DNA from: Hephaestia caeni
GTDB taxonomy: Bacteria; Pseudomonadota; Alphaproteobacteria; Sphingomonadales; Sphingomonadaceae
Direction of reading: 5' to 3'
Assembly (NCBI RefSeq): GCF_003550065.1
Contig: NZ_QXDC01000002.1
Span: 1,670,260-1,734,259, forward strand
Length of the DNA stretch: 64,000 nucleotides
In this document: piece by piece, positions 33,240 through 40,776 of the stretch
How positions within the stretch are numbered: position 1 is the stretch's first letter
Layout of the letters: each line of letters opens with the position of its first letter
The notes under the pieces: model-generated
Database searches by the model: none
What the model saw: the letters and a program-made list of their open reading frames with translations, nothing else
What the model was told of the DNA's origin: nothing
Translations under genes and position numbers: made by a program

Positions 33240-34043
33240 TTATCCCGCCGGCACGGTCGCCTGGTCGAAGAACAGCGCCTGGCTGATCGCCGCCTTGACG
33301 GTCGATCGCTGGAACGGCTTGGTGATGAGGAAGGTCGGCTCGGGCCGTTCGCCGGTGAGCAGTCGCTCGGGAAAGGCAGTGATGAAGATCACCGGCACCG
33401 CGAATTCGCTCAGGATGTCCTTCACCGCGTCGATCCCCGAACTGTCGTCGGCAAGCTGGATGTCGGCGAGCACCAGCCCCGGCCGGTCCTCCATCGCCAG
33501 CGCCACCGCTTCGTCGCGCGTCACCGCAACGCCGGTCACGTCGTGGCCGAGATCGCGGACGATCGTTTCGATATCCATCGCGATGATCGGCTCGTCCTCG
33601 ATGATCAGCACGCGCGCGCGCGTCTGCTTCTCGATCTCGGTAAGCGCCTCGCCCACCAGCGTTTCCACCTCGTCGGCGTCGACATCGACCAGATAGGCGG
33701 TGTCTTCGGGGGTGAAGCCCTCCATCGCGGTCAGCAGCAGCGCCTGCCGGGATCGCGGAGTCATCCGGGCCAGTCGCGCGCGCGCCACGGCCTCGGCGGC
33801 GTCACCCTCGCCGGCCGTATCGGCGGCGCCGTCATCCATATTGGCCGAGCCCCAGATCGCCTGGAAGGTGCGATAGAGCCCGAGCCGCGGATCGACCTCT
33901 TGCGGGAACTGCTCGGGGGCCGCGACGATCGCCTCAAGCGTGGCGCGGACATATTTGTCACCGTGGCTCTGGCTGCCCGTGAGCGCACGGGCGTAGCGCC
34001 GCAGAAAGGGAAGATGCGGTGCGAGTTGCTGTCCAAGCGACAT
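33240..34043 (-). CDS. phyR: PhyR, general stress response anti-anti-sigma response regulator
   Basis: Protein of 267 residues with an N-terminal sigma-like domain (about 1-135, resembling EcfG regions 2 and 4) and a C-terminal receiver (about 144-262). Receiver residues are Glu149-Asp150, phosphoacceptor Asp194 (VLADIQLADD), Thr222 and Lys242 (TKPFQ). When phosphorylated, the sigma-like domain binds NepR and frees EcfG. It is divergent from nepR-phyP with 248 bases between, which hold a sigma-EcfG-like promoter pointing toward nepR. AGGAG lies 12 bases before the ATG, a rather long spacing. Confidence 0.95.
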   Translation of the reverse strand: MSLGQQLAPHLPFLRRYARALTGSQSHGDKYVRATLEAIVAAPEQFPQEVDPRLGLYRTFQAIWGSANMDDGAADTAGEGDAAEAVARARLARMTPRSRQALLLTAMEGFTPEDTAYLVDVDADEVETLVGEALTEIEKQTRARVLIIEDEPIIAMDIETIVRDLGHDVTGVAVTRDEAVALAMEDRPGLVLADIQLADDSSGIDAVKDILSEFAVPVIFITAFPERLLTGERPEPTFLITKPFQRSTVKAAISQALFFDQATVPAG

Positions 34044-34156
34044 GATCTGCGGAATCTCCTAGCAAAAGCATTGCTGTTGTGGGAGTGACCACCCCCCAAT
34101 GCAATCGGTTTCGAACGCGCGGTTGATGATATAGGTATGAAACTTGCGCCTGTTCG

Positions 34157-34181
34157 GGAACCAACGAGGCCGTTTTTGGTT
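34157..34181 (+). promoter_or_regulatory. Probable sigma-EcfG promoter for nepR-phyP
   Basis: GGAAC at 34157-34161 followed after 16 bases by GGTT (or after 17 by GTT), compared with the EcfG consensus GGAAC-N16/17-CGTT. It lies 110 bases upstream of nepR in the divergent region. One base of the -10 element differs from consensus. It would create the usual positive feedback of the general stress response. Confidence 0.6.
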
Positions 34182-34291
34182 TCAATGGTTTTCCGCGTGC
34201 ATACCATGACGGCGTCGTCGTGTTCGTTGTGTTCGTCATGATTCACATTGATCAATGATTGGGCCGGCATGGCGCCGGCAGCCTGAGGGGG

Positions 34292-34468
34292 ATGACGTTG
34301 GGTTCGGACCGTAGCGCGCCGAAAGGAAAACCGGACAAGCCGGTATCGAAATCCAGGGTGCAGACGAAGAAACAGGATATGGGCGCGGCACTGCGCTCGG
34401 TTTATCGGCGCACGATCGACGAAGAGATTCCGTCCGAGATGCTCGACCTGCTGGCCAAACTGGGATAA
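34292..34468 (+). CDS. nepR: NepR anti-sigma factor
   Basis: A 58-residue protein that binds and inhibits EcfG until released by phosphorylated PhyR. The Lys-rich N-terminal half is disordered; the two short helices are at about 30-41 (DMGAALRSVYRR) and 46-57 (IPSEMLDLLAKL), the NepR family core. AGGGGG lies just before the ATG at 34292. It is followed after 11 bases by phyP on the same strand, not by ecfG, so anti-sigma factor and the presumed upstream PhyR-acting protein are co-transcribed while ecfG and phyR lie on the other strand. Confidence 0.9.
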   Translation: MTLGSDRSAPKGKPDKPVSKSRVQTKKQDMGAALRSVYRRTIDEEIPSEMLDLLAKLG

Positions 34469-34479
34469 ACTCCGGGGCA

Positions 34480-36069
34480 ATGCGCGCTTCCAGAGACGGG
34501 CGCGAACGCTTCGCCGTCGCGTCGCGTCTCGCCGGATTGCCGACCGGCGCCAAGCTCTTCCTGATCCTGAGCGCGGCGCTGCTGCCGCTGGCGATCATCG
34601 CCGTCGTCGCCACGCTTCAGACGAATCGCACCGCCGACGAGGAAGTGCGCGCGCAATTGCGCGTCGCAGCGGCGGAAAGCGCGCGCGCGCTCGGCATCGA
34701 ACTGATCGGCGACATGACCGCGCTGCGCGTCGCGCTCAACGCGCTCGACACCGATTCGGGCGACGCGCCCAGTTGCGCGCGCGCGCAGGGCGTGTTCGCG
34801 CAGCAGCTCGCCGCGGGCGGGCGCTTCATGATCGTCGACCGGTTGGGCCGCGTGCTGTGCGGCAGCAATCTCGGCGAGGATCTCGCGATCGCCGCCCCCG
34901 CCGCCGCGGGGCCGATCTCGACCCGCATCATCCCCGATCGCGGGCTCGTGATGTCGATGGCGGGCACCAGCGGGACGACGACCGCGAGCGCCTTCTTTCC
35001 GACCGGGATGCTCGCATCGATCGGGCGGCCGACGGGGTTCACCCCGCCTTATGCCGCCGCGCTCGATCACGGCGGCCCCGCGCTGGTGCTTCAGGACCTC
35101 GCCCAGCGCGGTCCGCTCGACCGGCGTGAGCGGGTGCGGGCCTCAATCGGGATCGGCGACCTGTTCCTGCAAATGTCGGTGCGCAACGCGCCGATTTCCT
35201 CGCCGCTGCTGATCGCGATGCTGCTGCCGATCGTGATGTGGATCGCGGCCGCGGGGATCACCTGGCTCGTCGTCGATCGGTTGATGGTCTATCCGCTGCG
35301 GCGGCTGCGCGCGAACGTCTCGGCCTACCGGCCCGGCGAGACGATCGACATGGACGTGATCCGCTCGATCCCCTCGCAGGAGATTCGCGAACTCGGCGAA
35401 GCCTTCCGCACCATCAGCCGCACCGTGGCGCTGCATGAAGCCGATCTCGCCGAAGGGCTGATCCGCCAGACCAAGCTCACGCGCGAGGTGCATCATCGCG
35501 TCAAGAACAACCTTCAGGTCATCTCCAGCCTGATCAATTTCCACGCCCGCGGCGCGCGCTCGGCGGAGGTCGTCACCGCTTATGCCTCGATCCAGCGGCG
35601 CGTCGATGCGCTCGCGGTCGTCCACCGCAACCATTTCGCCGAGATGGAGGAGAATCGCGGACTCAGCCTGCGATCGGTGATCGGCGAGCTGGCGTCGAAT
35701 ATCCGCGCTACCGCCCCCGACGAATCGGCGCGCATGGGGATCGTGCTCGATGTCGAGCCGTTCCTGATCGGCCAGGACGCCGCGATCGCCGTCGCCTTCA
35801 TCATCACCGAGATCGTCGAACTGGCGATGCTGTGCATGCCCGACGCGCAGATCCGCATCTCCGCGCGCGCCGACGACGACGCCGAGGGCCGCGCGATCTT
35901 GCGCGTCAGTTCCCCCGCGCTGATCGCCTGCGACGCACTCCAGGCCGCGATCGACGAGCGCTACGGCCGCGTGCTCGAAGGCCTGTCGCGCCAGTTGCGC
36001 TCGCAACTCCACCATGAAGAGATGTCGGGGGCGTTCGAAATCTCGATCGCGATCCTGGGCCGCGATTGA
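34480..36069 (+). CDS. phyP: PhyP-like membrane sensor of the general stress response
   Basis: HisKA_2/HWE-type membrane protein of 529 residues, matching in context the Sphingomonas PhyP that acts on PhyR. Two transmembrane helices (about 25-47 and 246-268) enclose a periplasmic sensor. A HAMP-like linker and the dimerisation domain follow, with REVHHRVKNNLQVISSL and candidate phospho-His 339 in the HRVKNN element. The ATP-binding domain is degenerate: the N-box reads TEIVELAMLCM where ELVTNA is expected, so the essential Asn is Leu, and no D-x-G-x-G G1 box is visible. It therefore probably cannot autophosphorylate and is better read as a PhyR phosphatase or sensing partner. It follows nepR by 11 bases. 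Confidence 0.87.
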   Translation: MRASRDGRERFAVASRLAGLPTGAKLFLILSAALLPLAIIAVVATLQTNRTADEEVRAQLRVAAAESARALGIELIGDMTALRVALNALDTDSGDAPSCARAQGVFAQQLAAGGRFMIVDRLGRVLCGSNLGEDLAIAAPAAAGPISTRIIPDRGLVMSMAGTSGTTTASAFFPTGMLASIGRPTGFTPPYAAALDHGGPALVLQDLAQRGPLDRRERVRASIGIGDLFLQMSVRNAPISSPLLIAMLLPIVMWIAAAGITWLVVDRLMVYPLRRLRANVSAYRPGETIDMDVIRSIPSQEIRELGEAFRTISRTVALHEADLAEGLIRQTKLTREVHHRVKNNLQVISSLINFHARGARSAEVVTAYASIQRRVDALAVVHRNHFAEMEENRGLSLRSVIGELASNIRATAPDESARMGIVLDVEPFLIGQDAAIAVAFIITEIVELAMLCMPDAQIRISARADDDAEGRAILRVSSPALIACDALQAAIDERYGRVLEGLSRQLRSQLHHEEMSGAFEISIAILGRD

Positions 36070-36125
36070 AAATCGCCTCGTTCCAGGCAGATGAAAGCGC
36101 CGATAAAAAATAATGCGTCACGCGG

Positions 36126-36150
36126 GGAACCGGGCGATGGGGTGGGCGTT
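36126..36150 (+). promoter_or_regulatory. Consensus sigma-EcfG promoter
   Basis: GGAAC (36126-36130), 16 bases, CGTT (36147-36150): an exact match to the EcfG consensus. It lies 57 bases after the phyP stop and points into a 323-base region without a convincing protein gene, so its most likely product is the structured RNA beginning near 36157. The entericidin-like gene at 36393 could also be served through a long leader. Confidence 0.75.
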
Positions 36151-36156
36151 CTACAC

Positions 36157-36250
36157 TTCGGATAGTGACTATATGCCCCCCCCCGCTCTCGCTATCCAAG
36201 TCAATGGGCTCGGACATGCACCTCCCCCCGGTAGCCATGTCCGAGCCCGA
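36157..36250 (+). ncRNA. Candidate stress-induced small RNA with C-rich loops (GsrN-like)
   Basis: Predicted transcript from the consensus sigma-EcfG promoter. Stem 1 pairs GGATAG (36160-36165) with CTATCC (36192-36197) and exposes a loop containing nine consecutive C (36176-36184). Stem 2 is a perfect 13-bp hairpin, GGGCTCGGACATG (36206-36218) with its complement (36236-36248), around a 17-base loop containing CCTCCCCCC. C-rich loops that pair with ribosome sites are typical of alphaproteobacterial stress sRNAs such as GsrN of Caulobacter. There is no T-run after stem 2, so the 3' end is uncertain. Short frames through this region have no codon bias or start-site support. The remaining 36251-36392 shows nothing recognisable apart from an imperfect GGAAC-N16-CGCT at 36319-36343. 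Confidence 0.55.
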
Positions 36251-36392
36251 ATTGCATCAAGGCCCCCGCCAACATCGTATCGCGTCGACCGGGCGACGGA
36301 CTATTCCGTTGGCATGATGGAACGATTCTCGCCGTGCCGCGCTTTTTTGGTCGCAGAGGGCGTTGGTGCCCTTGGGGTCAGGAGAGACTGAT

Positions 36393-36527
36393 ATGCGTAA
36401 GATCGCTGGGCTCGCGTTTTTGGCCACGATGTTCATGGTAAGCGCGTGCAATACCGTCGAAGGCATGGGCAAGGACGTGTCCTCGGCCGGCGATACCGTC
36501 GCCGGCACCGCCAACGACGCCAAATAA
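36393..36527 (+). CDS. Entericidin A/B-family small lipoprotein
   Basis: A 44-residue lipoprotein precursor. The signal peptide ends in the lipobox VSAC (Cys19) and the mature part (NTVEGMGKDVSSAGDTVAG) is the standard entericidin repeat-like sequence. AGGAGA lies eight bases before the ATG. These abundant small lipoproteins are stress- and stationary-phase-induced; the position downstream of the sigma-EcfG promoter and the sRNA candidate fits this. A 13-bp hairpin with almost no loop (36541-36567) and a 38-bp palindrome follow and likely end transcription. Confidence 0.85.
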   Translation: MRKIAGLAFLATMFMVSACNTVEGMGKDVSSAGDTVAGTANDAK

Positions 36528-36540
36528 GCCATTTGCTCGA

Positions 36541-36567
36541 ATCGGGTTCGGCGTCGCCGAACCCGAT
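36541..36567. terminator. Tight hairpin after the entericidin-like gene
   Basis: ATCGGGTTCGGCG and CGCCGAACCCGAT pair over 13 bp around a single T, starting 13 bases after the stop. It lacks a T-run, and its last bases overlap the start of the long palindrome at 36565-36655. Confidence 0.5.
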
Positions 36568-36655
36568 AGCGGCGCCGGCCCGCTCCCCCACCCGGCCACC
36601 CATCCAGCATGATCCTGTGGGTGGCCGGGTGGGGGAGCGGGCCGGCGCCGCTATC
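36565..36655. repeat. Long single palindrome, head type D (copy 2, 38-bp stem)
   Basis: A perfect 38-bp inverted repeat: 36565-36602 (beginning GATAGCGGCGCC) pairs with 36618-36655 around a 15-base loop. The inner 26 bp are the same as the palindrome at 26669-26736 except for a compensated change (GCCC/GGGC there, ACCC/GGGT here) that keeps the pairing. It lies at the convergent junction of the entericidin-like gene and tatC. On the tatC side, a 14-base direct repeat (GGATCAAAAAATCAG-like, starting near 36664 and 36706) lies between it and the tatC stop. Confidence 0.85.
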
Positions 36656-36716
36656 CACGTTAGTGGATCAAAAAATCAGCGGGCCGGTGACGCGTCCGCG
36701 TGAGCGGATCAAAAAA

Positions 36717-37520
36717 TCAGGCCGCCGACTCGGCTTCTTTTTCGCGCTTGCGCCGCCGTTCGGTGAACCAGATCCCGATCAGCCCGAGTTCGTAGAGCCC
36801 GCACAGCGGCACCGCGAGCAACAGTTGCGATCCGACGTCGGGCGGCGTCAGCACCGCCGACACCGCGAAGGCGCCCACGATCGCATAGCGCCGCGCGCTC
36901 ACCAGTTGCTTGCGCGTCACGATCCCCGCGCGTTCGAGCAACATCAGCAGCACCGGCAGCAGGAAAGCGAGCCCGAACGCGAACAGGAACTGCATGATGA
37001 ACGACAGGTAATTGCCCACCGCCGGCAACGCCTCGCGCTGGACGCCGCCGACATCGCCTTGGAAGCTCAGCAGGAAATGGAGCGCGATCGGCACCGCGAT
37101 GAAATAGGCCAGCGCCGCACCCGCGATGAACAGCACCGGCGTCGCCAGCAAAAACGGCAGCAGCGCGCGCTTTTCCTTGCGATAGAGCCCCGGCGCCACG
37201 AACTGCCACAATTGGTTGGCGATCACCGGGAACGACACCATCATCGCGGCGAAGAACCCCACCTTCACCTGAACGAAGAACGCCTCGAAAATCTGGGTGT
37301 AGATCACCTTGCCTTGCCCCGCCTTGAGCAGCGGCTGGAGCAGGAAGCCGAAAATCGCTTCGGAAAAATAGAAACACACACCGAAGGTAACGATCAGCGC
37401 GGCGATACAATAGAGCAGCCGCCGGCGCAGCTCGATCAAATGATCGAGCAACGGCGCGCGCGAATCTTCCAGTTCGTCCTCGTCGCTCAGCGGCTCATCG
37501 GTCACGGATTCGGTACTCAC
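36717..37520 (-). CDS. tatC: Twin-arginine translocase subunit TatC
   Basis: Polytopic inner-membrane protein of 267 residues, the receptor for twin-arginine signal peptides. After an acidic N-terminus comes LLDHLIELRRRLL (about 24-36), the conserved first-helix entry, then six transmembrane helices; the FEAFFVQVKVGFF segment (about 79-91) and the TPPDVGSQLLLAVPL turn (about 230-244) are typical. It starts at a GTG overlapping the tatB stop (GTGA). Last gene of the long minus-strand block. Confidence 0.95.
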   Translation of the reverse strand: MSTESVTDEPLSDEDELEDSRAPLLDHLIELRRRLLYCIAALIVTFGVCFYFSEAIFGFLLQPLLKAGQGKVIYTQIFEAFFVQVKVGFFAAMMVSFPVIANQLWQFVAPGLYRKEKRALLPFLLATPVLFIAGAALAYFIAVPIALHFLLSFQGDVGGVQREALPAVGNYLSFIMQFLFAFGLAFLLPVLLMLLERAGIVTRKQLVSARRYAIVGAFAVSAVLTPPDVGSQLLLAVPLCGLYELGLIGIWFTERRRKREKEAESAA

Positions 37521-37939
37521 TGCGCGGCCTTATCGGCGGGCGTCGCATCGTCCTCGCTCGGGTGGACGAGCGGCTTCTCGACCATCACCGGCGCACCATC
37601 CTCCTCGCCGGCTCCATCCCCGCCGGTCCTGCCTTCCCCGGCCCCGGCAGGATCGTCGCCGGAACCCTCGGTCGTGTCGGGCGCCGGCAAGGCGGGGTCG
37701 GGCGACGGATGTTCGCGCATGATGCGCTCATTCTCTTCCTTCCAGCGCTTTTCCATTTCCTCGAGTTCGGCCTCGCGCACCATCGCGTCGAAGCCTGAGC
37801 GGAACTGGCGCGCGACACCGCGCGCCCGCCCGACCCAATGGCCGACGAAGCGCATCGCCTTCGGCAGATCCTTGGGGCCGATGACGATGATCGCGACGAA
37901 CGCGACCAACAGCAATTCGGTGGGCGCGACATCGAACAT
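37517..37939 (-). CDS. tatB: Sec-independent translocase subunit TatB
   Basis: Protein of 140 residues. A short N-terminal membrane helix (ELLLVAFVAIIVIGPKDLPK, 8-27) with the Glu8 and Gly-Pro hinge of TatB is followed by an amphipathic helix (about 28-70) and a long acidic, Pro/Gly-rich tail. TatB joins TatC to bind substrates. It is coupled to tatC by a four-base overlap; tatA lies 49 bases upstream. Confidence 0.93.
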   Translation of the reverse strand: MFDVAPTELLLVAFVAIIVIGPKDLPKAMRFVGHWVGRARGVARQFRSGFDAMVREAELEEMEKRWKEENERIMREHPSPDPALPAPDTTEGSGDDPAGAGEGRTGGDGAGEEDGAPVMVEKPLVHPSEDDATPADKAAQ

Positions 37940-37988
37940 TCAGCGAGCCTGGCTAGTCCGCGCGCCGATCGGCGCGCGGGCGGAAGGT

Positions 37989-38231
37989 TCAGCGATCTTC
38001 GTGCAGCGTCTCGCCGTCACGCTCGAAGGCGGGGTCGGCGGCTTTCTTGGTCGCGATACGGTCACGGCCACGGTCTTTCCGCGTATCGTCATCCTCTTCG
38101 GCCATGCCCTTCTTGAAATTCTTCACGCCCTTGGCAACATCGCCCATCAGGCTCGAAAAGCGGCCACCACCCAGCAGCAAAATCGCCACCACGGCGAGTA
38201 CCAGCAGATGGATCGGGCTAAAACTACCCAT
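37989..38231 (-). CDS. tatA: Sec-independent translocase subunit TatA
   Basis: Pore-forming subunit of 80 residues: membrane helix at about 7-21 ([20 protein letters not shown]), where the usual FG hinge is GRF, then an amphipathic helix including [12 protein letters not shown] and a charged tail. A GGAGA site lies eight bases before the ATG. Its distinction from TatB rests on shorter length, the KNFKKG element and gene order. Confidence 0.93.
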   Translation of the reverse strand: MGSFSPIHLLVLAVVAILLLGGGRFSSLMGDVAKGVKNFKKGMAEEDDDTRKDRGRDRIATKKAADPAFERDGETLHEDR

Positions 38232-38258
38232 GATTCGTCTCCTAAACGCCGTTCCTAT

Positions 38259-38837
38259 CTAGGGGGCATCGTCCTCGGGCGCTACCTCGGCTTGCTCAAA
38301 AGCAAGATCGACCAGATCGAGCAACCCCGCCGCGCGCAAATCGTCGATTCCGGGCAGGTCGCGGCGGCTCGCGAGCCCGAAATGGCTGAGGAATTCCGCC
38401 GTCGTCGCATAGGTCAGCGGGCGTCCGGGAACCTCGCGCCGCCCCGCCGGGCGGATCCAGGCCGCCTCCATCAGCACGTCGAGCGTGCCTTTCGAGATCT
38501 GGACGCCGCGAATCGATTCGATCTCGGCGCGCGTCACCGGCTCATGATAGGCGATGATCGCCAGCGTCTCGATGCCGGCGCGGGAGAGCTTGCGCGCTTC
38601 CTCGCGATCGCGCCGCAGCACGTGCGCCATGTCGCCCGCGGTCTGGAAATGCCAGCGCTCGCCGCGCCGGACGAGTTCGATGCCGCGCCCGGCATAATCG
38701 GCTTCGAGCGCGGCCAGCGCCGCGCGCACATCGATACCGTCGCCGACATGCGCCCGGATCGCGTCGAGCGTCAGCGGCGCCTCGCTCGCGAACAGCACCG
38801 CCTCGACCGCGCGCACCCCATCGTCGGGCGGGTTCAT
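38259..38837 (-). CDS. scpB: Segregation and condensation protein ScpB
   Basis: Winged-helix partner of SMC and ScpA, 192 residues, acting in chromosome condensation. Typical elements are AVEAVLFASEAPLT (about 10-23), RKLSRAGIETLAIIAYHEPVT (about 84-104, read in two parts) and IRGVQISKGTLDVL (about 110-123). The ATG at 38837 overlaps the scpA stop (ATGA). The acidic C-terminal tail is slightly extended. Confidence 0.92.
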   Translation of the reverse strand: MNPPDDGVRAVEAVLFASEAPLTLDAIRAHVGDGIDVRAALAALEADYAGRGIELVRRGERWHFQTAGDMAHVLRRDREEARKLSRAGIETLAIIAYHEPVTRAEIESIRGVQISKGTLDVLMEAAWIRPAGRREVPGRPLTYATTAEFLSHFGLASRRDLPGIDDLRAAGLLDLVDLAFEQAEVAPEDDAP

Positions 38838-39559
38838 GCCGTCCCCCGGACATAGAGCGGCGCGAACGCCTGTTGCTGCCGCAATTCCACCTTCCCCCGC
38901 CGCGCCAGTTCTAGCGCCGCGAGGAAGCTCGACGCCAGCGCCGACTTGCGGAACCCGCCGGTTGCGTCTTCGGGCAGGAAACTCTCGATCGTCGCCCAGT
39001 CGATCCGCTGGCCGACCAGCCGCGACACACGCTCGATCGCGGCCTCCAGCGTCATCACCGGGCGCTCGGCGACGATATGCATCACCGGCCGCGTGCGCGC
39101 ACTCACCCGGCCGTATGCCGCGATCAGATCGTAGATTTCGGCCTGCCACACCGATTTGCGCACCGTGCGCAGCCCCTCGGGCGCGGCGCGCGCGAACACG
39201 TCGCGCCCCACCCGGTCGTGCGCCATCAGCCGCGCGCCCGCCTCACGCATCGCCTGAAGCCGTTCGAGCCGCAATTGCAGGCGGAGCGCAAGTTCCTCCG
39301 GGCTCGGCTCCTGCTCGGGGTCGCGCGGCAGCAGCAGCGCCGATTTGAGGAACGCGAGCCACGCCGCCATCACCAGATAATCGGCCGCGAGTTCGAGCTT
39401 GAGCCGCTTCGCCTGCTCGACGAAATCGAGATATTGCTGGACGAGATCGAGGATCGAAAGCTGCCGCAAATCGACCTTCTGCGCCCGCGCGAGCGCAAGC
39501 AGCAGATCGAGCGGCCCCTCCCAGCCGTCGATATCGATCGTCAGCGTGTCGTCATCCAT
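38834..39559 (-). CDS. scpA: Segregation and condensation protein ScpA
   Basis: Kleisin subunit of the SMC complex, 241 residues. The N-terminal SMC-binding domain opens with WEGPLDLLLALARAQKVDL (about 11-29) and continues with ADYLVMAAWLAFLKSALLLP (about 56-75), both diagnostic. The C-terminal winged helix includes FLAALELARRGKVELRQ. The ATG at 39559 places the first motif at the standard distance; an in-frame ATG at 39628 is less likely. A palindromic repeat separates it from nagZ. Confidence 0.92.
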   Translation of the reverse strand: MDDDTLTIDIDGWEGPLDLLLALARAQKVDLRQLSILDLVQQYLDFVEQAKRLKLELAADYLVMAAWLAFLKSALLLPRDPEQEPSPEELALRLQLRLERLQAMREAGARLMAHDRVGRDVFARAAPEGLRTVRKSVWQAEIYDLIAAYGRVSARTRPVMHIVAERPVMTLEAAIERVSRLVGQRIDWATIESFLPEDATGGFRKSALASSFLAALELARRGKVELRQQQAFAPLYVRGTA

Positions 39560-39657
39560 CGCGGCGATGGTAGAACAGACTTCGGCCGGACAGAAGCGCT
39601 TCATATACGCCGGCACCGTCCCCTTCACCCCGTCTCTCTCCTCCTCCCATCATCAGC

Positions 39658-39728
39658 ACTTCCCCGGCGAAGGCCGGGGCCTAGTATCGGGTCGGTCGCA
39701 TCTGGACCCCGGCCTTCGCCGGGGAAGT
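39658..39728. repeat. Two-armed palindromic repeat, head type F
   Basis: The arms are CTTCCCCGGCGAAGGCCGGGG and CCCCGGCCTTCGCCGGGGAAG, inverted, with about 28 bases between. It lies between nagZ and scpA, interrupting what is otherwise a tightly packed block. A single arm-like hairpin of the same core (TCCCGG...CCGGGA) occurs at 51333-51350. Confidence 0.85.
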
Positions 39729-39759
39729 AAGCTGAACGGTGTGATCGGGCGAATCGGCG

Positions 39760-40761
39760 TTACGCCAGCGCCAGCAATGCGTCGCGCTGGGCGATCAGCG
39801 CCTCCAGATCATCGACCCCCGCCCCACGCGTCGCCATCGCCGCGTCGAGCCGTGCGCGCGATCGGTCGGAGATGTCGCCCAGCCGCTCGGCGATCTCGAC
39901 CATCTCGTCCATCCGCCCCCAGCAATCCAGCGCGACGTCGCATCCGGCGGCCACCGCCGCCGCCGCCTTTTCGCCCGCGCTGCCCGAAAGCGCCTTCATG
40001 TCGATATCGTCGGTCATCAGCAGGCCGTCGAAGCCGATCCGGCCGCGGATCACCTCCTCGATCACGATCGGGCTCAGCGTCGCCGGGCGCTCGGCATCCC
40101 ATGCCGTGTAGACGATGTGGCTGGTCATCGCCATCGGCGCCCATGCCAGCGTGCGGAACGGCGCGAGGTCCGTCTCCAGTTCTTCCGCGCTCGCCTCGAC
40201 GACGGGCAGGTCGAAATGGCTGTCCACCTTCGCGCGCCCGTGCCCCGGCATATGCTTGACGATTCCGACCACGCCGCCGTCGCGCAGCCCCTCAAGCGTC
40301 GCGCGGCCCATCGCCGCGACGCGCATCGGCTCGTGCCCCAGCACCCGGCTCGCGATCGCGTCGGTCGTGTCGGCATGCGCGACGTCGAGCAGCGGCAGGC
40401 AATCGACCGCGATCCCCACCTCGGCGAGCGTCAGCGCGATCGCTCGCGCGTTGGCCCGCGCCGCCTCGATCCCCGAAACCGGCGCGATCTCATAGAGTTT
40501 GTCGAACGCGGGGCCGGCCGGAAAAGCGGGCCATTCGGGCGGCTGCATCCGCGCGACGCGGCCGCCTTCCTGATCGATCAGGATCGCCAGATCGTCGCGC
40601 CCCGCCAGATCGCGCAGGCTGTCGGTCAGCGCGCGCACCTGGGCCCGGTTCTCAATATTACGCTTGAACAGAATGTAGCCGGCGGGCGCGGCCTCGCGAA
40701 AGAAGGCGCGCTCGTCGTCGGTAAGGGCCGGCCCCGCAAGGCCGAAGATCACGGGCTTCAT
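39760..40761 (-). CDS. nagZ: Beta-N-acetylhexosaminidase NagZ
   Basis: Glycoside hydrolase family 3 enzyme of 333 residues cleaving GlcNAc from anhydro-muropeptides in cytoplasmic cell-wall recycling. The family signature KHMPGHGRAKVDSH is at about 170-183, with its catalytic His, and the nucleophile Asp is in LLMTDDIDMKAL (about 245). Length is normal for NagZ. It follows the SPOR-domain gene by 15 bases. Confidence 0.93.
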   Translation of the reverse strand: MKPVIFGLAGPALTDDERAFFREAAPAGYILFKRNIENRAQVRALTDSLRDLAGRDDLAILIDQEGGRVARMQPPEWPAFPAGPAFDKLYEIAPVSGIEAARANARAIALTLAEVGIAVDCLPLLDVAHADTTDAIASRVLGHEPMRVAAMGRATLEGLRDGGVVGIVKHMPGHGRAKVDSHFDLPVVEASAEELETDLAPFRTLAWAPMAMTSHIVYTAWDAERPATLSPIVIEEVIRGRIGFDGLLMTDDIDMKALSGSAGEKAAAAVAAGCDVALDCWGRMDEMVEIAERLGDISDRSRARLDAAMATRGAGVDDLEALIAQRDALLALA

Positions 40762-40776
40762 GGCCCTGCGGGCTAC

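Noticed and set aside
36319..36343. A GGAAC-N16-CGCT sequence upstream of the entericidin-like gene
   Set aside because: The -10 element does not fit CGTT; it might be weakly active but is not claimed as a promoter.
36113..36391. A 92-codon frame covering the sRNA candidate region
   Set aside because: It runs through the hairpins and the nine-C run, has no ribosome site and no recognisable protein pattern; the promoter and secondary structure explain the region better.
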